A stretch of DNA of 37,119 bases from NCBI GenBank assembly GCA_937146805.1, contig CAKZRR010000015.1, positions 1 to 37,119 of the forward strand. Direction: 5' to 3'. Every line of letters starts with the position of its first letter. Position 1 is the first letter of the stretch. The translations under genes were made by a program, and so were the position numbers. Shown one piece after another: positions 33,810-37,119 of this stretch. Source of the DNA: an uncultured Owenweeksia sp. (lineage in GTDB: Bacteria > Bacteroidota > Bacteroidia > Flavobacteriales > Schleiferiaceae). The notes under the pieces are model-generated. The model was given only the letters and a program-made list of their open reading frames with translations, made no database searches and was not told where the DNA came from.

Positions 33810-34751
33810 ATGAGCACACTTAATAATTTACGAGATTTCGACAGCTTCTACGAACTAATAGAATTTTTCAGCACAGAAGATAAGTGCGAGGACTACTTAG
33901 CCCAGCTTCGTTGGAATGGTAAGCCTCAATGTCCTCATTGTGGTCATGATGAAAAAGTTTATGTTTTAAACCTAGCCGATAACCGTAAACGTTACAAGTG
34001 TTCTGATTGCCGTAAAAAGTTTTCCGTTAGAGTGGGTACAATATTCCATGACAGCAAAATAAGCCTAAGAAAGTGGTTCATTGCAATTTACCTAATAACA
34101 GCCCATAAGAAAGGAATAAGCTCTCACCAGTTAGCTAGAGACTTAAAGATTACTCAAAAGACTGCTTGGTTTGTATTGCAGCGTGTTAGATTTGCTTTTC
34201 AGCCTAGCCAAGAGAAGTTTAGTGGGGTTGTAGAAATTGACGAAACATTTGTTGGAGGTAAGGAGAAGAATAAACACGCATCAAAGAAAAACAGCCTTGC
34301 CCGTGGTCGTTCTGTTATAGGAAAGACTCCTGTACTTGGTATCATTGAACGAGGCGGTAAGGTTTACGCTTTACCTGTAACCGATACAAAAGCAAAGACC
34401 TTGTTACCGATTATGAGGGATAAGGTAGAGCAAGGTTCTACAGTTTACACGGACGAATGGGTAAGCTATAAGTCTTTAAAAAAGGATTTTAATCACGGTG
34501 TTATAAGACACAATGCAAGTGAGTATGTAAACGGAGATATACACACCAACAGTATTGAAGGGTTTTGGGCTTTATTCAAGCGTGGAATCCTTGGGATATA
34601 CCACCACACAAGCTACGAACACTTGCACAGGTATGTAGATGAATTTACTTTTAGATATAACAACAGAGACCTTTCAGAAGGTTCTAGGTTTGATGTACTT
34701 TTGGCAAACACTAATGGAACGCTTACCTATAAAGAACTTATCAATGAGTAA
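33810..34751 (+). CDS. IS1595-family (ISXO2-like) transposase
   Basis: A 313-residue transposase. An N-terminal zinc ribbon (CPHCGHDEKVY...YKCSDCRKKFSV, ~41-71) is followed by a helix-turn-helix-like segment (SSHQLARDLKITQKTAWFVL, ~109-128). The ISXO2-like catalytic core has the first acidic residue in EIDETFVGGKEKNKH (~145), the second in VYTDEWVSYKSL and the third block in IHTNSIEGFWALFKRGI. Length and motif order are complete, so it is probably active. It overlaps the next small gene by 8 nt. Confidence 0.96.
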   Translation: MSTLNNLRDFDSFYELIEFFSTEDKCEDYLAQLRWNGKPQCPHCGHDEKVYVLNLADNRKRYKCSDCRKKFSVRVGTIFHDSKISLRKWFIAIYLITAHKKGISSHQLARDLKITQKTAWFVLQRVRFAFQPSQEKFSGVVEIDETFVGGKEKNKHASKKNSLARGRSVIGKTPVLGIIERGGKVYALPVTDTKAKTLLPIMRDKVEQGSTVYTDEWVSYKSLKKDFNHGVIRHNASEYVNGDIHTNSIEGFWALFKRGILGIYHHTSYEHLHRYVDEFTFRYNNRDLSEGSRFDVLLANTNGTLTYKELINE

Positions 34752-34878
34752 AGCAAAAAAGCCCAATAAAGAGAAACACAAAGACATTAGGGTTCCTGAT
34801 GAAGATATTAAACTAAATGAAAATGAGAGCTTTAAGGAATCTGTAAGGAAGGTTGGTACTCTAAAGTCTGAAAAATAA
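34744..34878 (+). CDS. Small basic protein coupled to the transposase
   Basis: A 44-residue ORF (MSKAKKPNKEKHKDIRVPDE onward), starting in the transposase stop region with an 8-nt overlap (ATGAGTAA). It is highly charged and probably disordered at the N terminus. The tight coupling argues for a real accessory gene of the element, though its role is unknown. Confidence 0.6.
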   Translation: MSKAKKPNKEKHKDIRVPDEDIKLNENESFKESVRKVGTLKSEK

Positions 34879-34895
34879 TTACTTTTGTAAATGAA

Positions 34896-34924
34896 AAGCG
34901 GGAGAGCTGCGAACTCTCCCGCTT
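34896..34924 (+). terminator. Hairpin after the transposase operon
   Basis: AAGCGGGAGAG (34896-34906) pairs perfectly with CTCTCCCGCTT (34914-34924) around a 7-nt loop, 18 nt after the stop. No T-run follows, so it may be an RNA-stabilising or processing structure rather than a terminator. Confidence 0.55.
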
Positions 34925-34927
34925 ACA

Positions 34928-35043
34928 GTAAGCTTTAAGTCTGTTTAGCATTCGTGCCTATGAGACACGCGCTGTAGACTAGCATATATTTACAGTATCC
35001 AGCTTACCGACTCCCTTTATGAAGGAAGATTTTCGAATATTTT
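34928..35043 (+). ncRNA. Candidate structured RNA downstream of the transposase operon
   Basis: Nested complementary segments are visible on the plus strand: GTAAGCT (34928-34934) with AGCTTAC (35001-35007), AGTCT (34938-34942) with AGACT (34976-34980), AGC (34947-34949) with GCT (34971-34973), and CGTG (34953-34956) with CACG (34966-34969). A further small hairpin (CCTT/AAGG) lies near 35015-35026, and a strong terminator closes the region. No protein-coding frame covers it. It could be a 3' untranslated structure or a small RNA of the transposon; no known family is recognised. Confidence 0.45.
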
Positions 35044-35068
35044 AAGCACCCCTAGCGGGTGCTTTTTT
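35044..35068 (+). terminator. Intrinsic terminator between convergent transposon genes
   Basis: AAGCACCC (35044-35051) pairs with GGGTGCTT (35057-35064) around CTAGC, followed by TTTT. It ends at the stop codon of the convergent gene at 35067. Confidence 0.9.
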
Positions 35069-35552
35069 ATAAGCGCGCCTTAAATGGCTGGCGCTTACTT
35101 TCGTGGCCTTCAATAATTTTACCATCAGCGTCTAACCAATTAGAATACCCCCAAACCGTATCCTTTAAGGAAGGGGAATATTGAACACTAGTAAGGTTCC
35201 CTAAAATACCTTTAGATTTTGCTTGAGACAGAGTCGAAGAAACTCGTCTTTTTAACCAAGGCTTAGTTCTGTTGGGACGAAAGGGTAACAAATAATCTGT
35301 GATTTCATCATTGTGTAAAAACCTATCACACCTTTCTATAACAAGAGCTATTTGACTCAAAAAGTTAGATGGTAAAGACTCCTTGGTAATATTGACACTT
35401 GACGAAGGGGTGTTGATTACATCAGAGGGGGTCTCATTATTATATACTGATAAAAGTGTGTTTACAGCATCTAACCTAGCTTTAAGACTGTTTTTCTCTT
35501 GTATTAACTGATCTTTAAAAGTCATAATATCTTGTTTTAAACCAAAATTCAT
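35067..35552 (-). CDS. Winged-helix-like protein with N-terminal coiled coil, transposon cargo
   Basis: A 161-residue protein. Residues ~10-40 are predicted coiled coil (TFKDQLIQEKNSLKARLDAV). Residues ~65-135 (LSQIALVIERCDRFLHNDEI, TDYLL, then RRVSSTLSQAKSKGILGNL) read as a winged helix of the HARE-HTH-like kind, with a terminal W-G-Y strand. It is probably DNA-binding and may be an accessory transposition or regulatory protein of the element. The first ATG (35552) follows the tRNA-like element by 21 nt; an internal ATG at 35525 is possible. Confidence 0.6.
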   Translation of the reverse strand: MNFGLKQDIMTFKDQLIQEKNSLKARLDAVNTLLSVYNNETPSDVINTPSSSVNITKESLPSNFLSQIALVIERCDRFLHNDEITDYLLPFRPNRTKPWLKRRVSSTLSQAKSKGILGNLTSVQYSPSLKDTVWGYSNWLDADGKIIEGHESKRQPFKARL

Positions 35553-35573
35553 TACATTTGCTTAACTAAAAAG

Positions 35574-35642
35574 TGGAGCTGGTGGGAGTCAAACCCACGT
35601 TGGCTGAATGACAAGTCCGCACAACTCAAATCCGACAGCCCC
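35574..35642 (-). ncRNA. tRNA-like element resembling a tmRNA tRNA-like domain without its mRNA part
   Basis: Read on the minus strand, a 7-bp acceptor stem (GGGGCTG with CAGCTCC, one G-T pair, then discriminator A) and a perfect 5-bp T-arm (GTGGG, TTTGACT loop, CCCAC) are intact. The 37-nt part between them cannot form normal D and anticodon arms. It contains GGATTTGA after the acceptor, like the conserved GGATTCGA of tmRNA, and a helix GTTG-T-GC with GC-CAAC in the place of tmRNA helix 2. The acceptor sequence is the tmRNA one. No CCA is encoded; CTTTTT follows. It may be a tmRNA-derived remnant, an attachment-site relic or a functional mimic. Confidence 0.55.
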
Positions 35643-35669
35643 AATTTTTAATGTTTATTGAAAAATACT

Positions 35670-35705
35670 AGAAAGACCTTTCGATTTCGACCCGAGGGTC
35701 TTTCT
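35670..35705. terminator. Hairpin with T-rich tail upstream of the tRNA-like element
   Basis: AGAAAGACC (35670-35678) pairs with GGTCTTTCT (35697-35705) around 18 nt. On the plus strand a short T tract follows. Its transcript source is not evident. Confidence 0.45.
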
Positions 35706-35943
35706 TTGTTTTACAACGTGCCAAAGATAATGTGTTTTTATCTAAACACACAAGGAAAGATATAAACAAGACACAGAAGGGCATAAAAGGACACGAATAG
35801 GGTGTGAAATGAACACTTTTTGCACCAATTTTAGAAAGAAAGCCTGACGCATTGATTTGGATGTCAGGCACTTGTTTATTTTAATGAAATACCTCGCGTA
35901 GTTATTAACAAACAAGGTTAAATAGTTAATAAGAGTCTTGGCT
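35706..35943. other. Right end of the transposon, no convincing gene
   Basis: The only clear feature is a hairpin, GCCTGAC (35842-35848) with GTCAGGC (35863-35869), followed on the minus strand by TTTCTTTC, so it may be a minus-strand terminator. A 67-codon minus frame across 35668-35871 lacks any family feature and includes the hairpins, so it is not called. Confidence 0.5.
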
Positions 35944-35968
35944 TGGGTCTCACAAGTATATCATTCCC
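35944..35968 (-). repeat. Right terminal inverted repeat of the transposon
   Basis: The perfect 25-bp reverse complement of 32424-32448; the outer end on the plus strand is ...ATATCATTCCC. Confidence 0.97.
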
Positions 35969-35976
35969 AATCTGGA
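35969..35976. repeat. Target-site duplication, right copy (AATCTGGA)
   Basis: Identical to 32416-32423 and directly outside the right inverted repeat. Confidence 0.97.
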
Positions 35977-36116
35977 TTATCAGCAATTTCTTGACAATTA
36001 TAAATCAGTTCGTCATACTATTTATCAGCTTGATTTTCCAACCAAACTTCAAACGTATATTCCCAAATTTTTGATAAATCAGCGACTACCTTATTCGTTA
36101 ATTTATATTCAGCCAT
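35969..36116 (-). pseudogene. parE: parE toxin, 5' part (in-frame stop, then transposon insertion)
   Basis: The ATG at 36116 overlaps the antitoxin stop by 8 nt, the usual parDE arrangement. The frame reads MAEYKLTNKVVADLSKIWEY through NQADK, then TAG at 36020-36018, then YDELIYNCQEIADNPD up to the insertion. The expected residue at the stop is tyrosine (TAT or TAC), so a single base change has also killed the gene. The rest of the toxin is at 32264-32423. Confidence 0.93.
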
Positions 36117-36354
36117 TTGAGTGCTTTTTCGCTTTGAGAGATTCAAGGTGCTTTTTTGGGTCGAAATCGTGGGCTATTCCACTGTCAATTCCTTCCTGAA
36201 TTGCTTTTTTCAGAGCAATCACTTTGTTTTCTTCTTCCAAGAGTAATCCAGCACGAATAACTTCGCTAACATTTTTAAAGCGTCCTTCGCTTATGCTACT
36301 TTGCACAAATTGGTCAAAATAATTTCCGAGTGATATTGATGTGTTTTTGTTCAT
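36109..36354 (-). CDS. parD: ParD-type ribbon-helix-helix antitoxin
   Basis: An 81-residue protein (MNKNTSISLGNYFDQFVQSS onward). The N-terminal strand plus GRFKNVSEVIRAGLLLLEEE-like region (RFKNVSEVIRAGLLLEEE) is the ParD/CopG ribbon-helix-helix, and the C-terminal half (KKAIQEGIDSGIAHDFDPKK) is the toxin-binding tail. The ATG at 36354 is chosen; the frame's earlier GTG lies inside the attC site. It appears intact although its toxin is not. ParDE pairs are among the commonest integron cassette genes. Confidence 0.92.
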   Translation of the reverse strand: MNKNTSISLGNYFDQFVQSSISEGRFKNVSEVIRAGLLLEEENKVIALKKAIQEGIDSGIAHDFDPKKHLESLKAKKHSNG

Positions 36355-36380
36355 TTGAATACTAATTTTACTCAAATTGC

Positions 36381-36511
36381 GCACAACGTCTTTAGTAAAC
36401 GCTGGGCGGCTTTGTCGGTGGTGTTGTAAAATAACAAAATGTTTTTCTGTCCACCGAAAAGCCCCTGCCGGAGAGTGATTAAAGCCGACTTGCGTTTATT
36501 TTGTGTTATGC
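36381..36511 (-). other. attC-like integron recombination site (complete)
   Basis: In the gene direction (minus) it begins GCATAAC and ends GTTGTGC, the two core-site boxes (of the RYYYAAC/GTTRRRY type). Inside, TAAACGC (36396-36402) pairs with GCGTTTA (36492-36498), GGCTTT (36408-36413) with AAAGCC (36458-36463) and TCGGTGG (36415-36421) with CCACCGA (36451-36457). The length of 131 bp is similar to Vibrio-type repeats. It sits between the stop of one gene (36524) and the start of the next (36354), exactly where an attC should be. Confidence 0.8.
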
Positions 36512-36523
36512 AGCGTTTTAAAT

Positions 36524-37087
36524 TTATTTTAATCCGAGACTGCAGTCGGGGCAAACTTTTGTGGACGGTTGAATATTATGTCCACATGCAGGACATTTTG
36601 AATCGTCCTCAATCCAATTTCTTTGTTCTTTGCTGATTTCCAGTTTTTTTGGAATATCAGAATTGAGACCAATGTTAATTATATCCTTTATTTCCCTTTT
36701 TCCACTCAAATAGTTAAACAGCATAAAAAATACCAGTATTGGAAGTAGGATGAGACCGAAAATCAAGTTGAAAAAGAAAGCTCCAGTTGAAATTAAGGTC
36801 ATGACTATCACTCCTCCAAAAACAACGGTTCCTTCAATTTCAACATTTTCTTTACACTCTCGAAGTTTTATCTCATAACTCTTTGAGCCGAAGAAGGGGA
36901 AAATTCTATTAATGACTGTCGAGTTGTCAAAGCTGATAGTCTTTGCATCGTAGTCAAGTGCTCCGTACATGAAATCGTTAGATTTTAGGTCTTGCACTAT
37001 TTCCCTCCTAATGTCCTTGATTTTTTCTTTAGGCAGCTTGGGACTAGGGTTAATTTGTGTGGTGTAATTGTAGTTTATTAATCCCAT
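36524..37087 (-). CDS. Integron cassette gene: two-TM protein with C-terminal zinc ribbon
   Basis: A 187-residue protein. A charged N-terminal domain (~1-85) is followed by two hydrophobic segments (~88-108 and ~110-128), a linker and a C-terminal zinc ribbon (CPACGHNIQPSTKVCPDC, ~166-183). The function is unknown; zinc-ribbon proteins with TMs are common among cassette and accessory genes. It is bounded by attC cores at 37101 and 36505, so the cassette (crossover to crossover, about 37106 to 36387) is 720 bp with this single gene. Confidence 0.75.
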   Translation of the reverse strand: MGLINYNYTTQINPSPKLPKEKIKDIRREIVQDLKSNDFMYGALDYDAKTISFDNSTVINRIFPFFGSKSYEIKLRECKENVEIEGTVVFGGVIVMTLISTGAFFFNLIFGLILLPILVFFMLFNYLSGKREIKDIINIGLNSDIPKKLEISKEQRNWIEDDSKCPACGHNIQPSTKVCPDCSLGLK

Positions 37088-37100
37088 TTCTTTTAGTGCT

Positions 37101-37119
37101 GCATAACGCCTAGCTATGC
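37101..37119 (-). other. End of a second attC-like site, cut by the window edge
   Basis: On the minus strand the window begins GCATAGCTAGGCGTTATGC; GGCGTTATGC is the 3' end (L' and R' boxes) of an attC. It precedes the cassette gene's ATG by 13 nt, as cassette junctions do. The rest of the site lies outside the window. Confidence 0.6.

Larger units (their letters stand above)
32424..35968. mobile_element. IS1595-family transposon (3,545 bp) with cargo, inserted in parE
   Basis: The ends are 25-bp perfect inverted repeats starting GGGAATGATATAC, flanked by the 8-bp duplication AATCTGGA. Inside are a complete IS1595/ISXO2-like transposase with a small downstream gene, a winged-helix-like gene, an overlapping pair of unknown genes (one HEPN-like), a small divergent gene, a structured non-coding region and a tRNA-like element. 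A minimal IS1595 element is about 1 kb, so some 2.5 kb is accessory. The precise ends and uncorrupted target duplication suggest a fairly recent insertion. Confidence 0.96.

Noticed and set aside
35574-35642. An ordinary tRNA gene on the minus strand
   Set aside because: No anticodon stem of even three pairs and no D-arm can be formed in the 37 nt between acceptor and T-arm, so a normal decoding tRNA is excluded.
35668-35871. A 67-codon minus-strand frame at the right end of the transposon
   Set aside because: It runs through two hairpins and shows no protein family features.
36372-36554. A 60-codon minus-strand frame between the cassette gene and parD
   Set aside because: It lies almost wholly within the attC-like palindrome, which explains the open frame.
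1-37119. CRISPR arrays, rRNA genes or prophage structural genes
   Set aside because: No regularly spaced short repeats, no rRNA-like sequence and no phage structural proteins were seen on either strand.

Overview
The window comes from a member of the Bacteroidota, most likely Flavobacteriia or a close relative. The evidence is BshA (bacillithiol synthesis), a NagZ-type GH3/beta-lactamase fusion, a type IX secretion (T9SS) C-terminal domain, a mutL-rhomboid-rhomboid-EEP gene order, and repeated promoter -7 elements of the Bacteroidota form TAnnTTTG. No species can be named from the sequence alone.

Region 1 (1-28.1 kb) is mostly chromosomal housekeeping. In order it holds: bshA (running off the left edge), a YwqK-like repeat protein and the GH3/beta-lactamase enzyme (minus); a tight plus-strand operon of a small membrane protein, mutL, two rhomboid proteases and an endonuclease/exonuclease/phosphatase protein; a STAS-like protein facing a 2-Cys peroxiredoxin across a shared terminator; a minus operon of a TauE/SafE permease, a methyltransferase, an unknown membrane protein and a ZIP transporter; a sodium:solute symporter divergent from a lipoprotein/rRNA methyltransferase/thiol peroxidase group; and a GT-C-like membrane protein. 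An NtrB/NtrC pair is divergent from an adaptor/ATPase/permease efflux operon that carries a sigma-54 promoter and an upstream palindrome. The region closes with a DUF4345 membrane protein and a Tat-signal, T9SS-tagged intradiol dioxygenase.

Region 2 (28.1-32.2 kb) is an accessory stretch of short plus-strand genes for secreted or lipid-anchored proteins that I do not recognise. One is frameshifted. A 132-bp sequence containing a leader and the first codons of a lipoprotein gene is present twice.

Region 3 (32.2 kb to the right edge) is the most unusual part. It looks like a minus-strand integron gene-cassette array. A complete attC-like site (36381-36511) and the core of a second one at the right edge bracket a cassette encoding a two-TM zinc-ribbon protein. 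The next cassette encodes a ParD/ParE toxin-antitoxin pair. Its parE gene has an in-frame stop and is split by a 3,545-bp IS1595-family transposon with 25-bp perfect terminal inverted repeats and an 8-bp target duplication (AATCTGGA). Removing the element and one target copy restores a 99-codon parE frame. The transposon carries its transposase plus cargo: an overlapping two-gene pair with a HEPN-like member, a small divergent gene controlled from a twin-palindrome promoter region, a winged-helix-like protein, a structured non-coding segment, and a 69-nt tRNA-like element resembling a tmRNA tRNA-like domain without its mRNA part.
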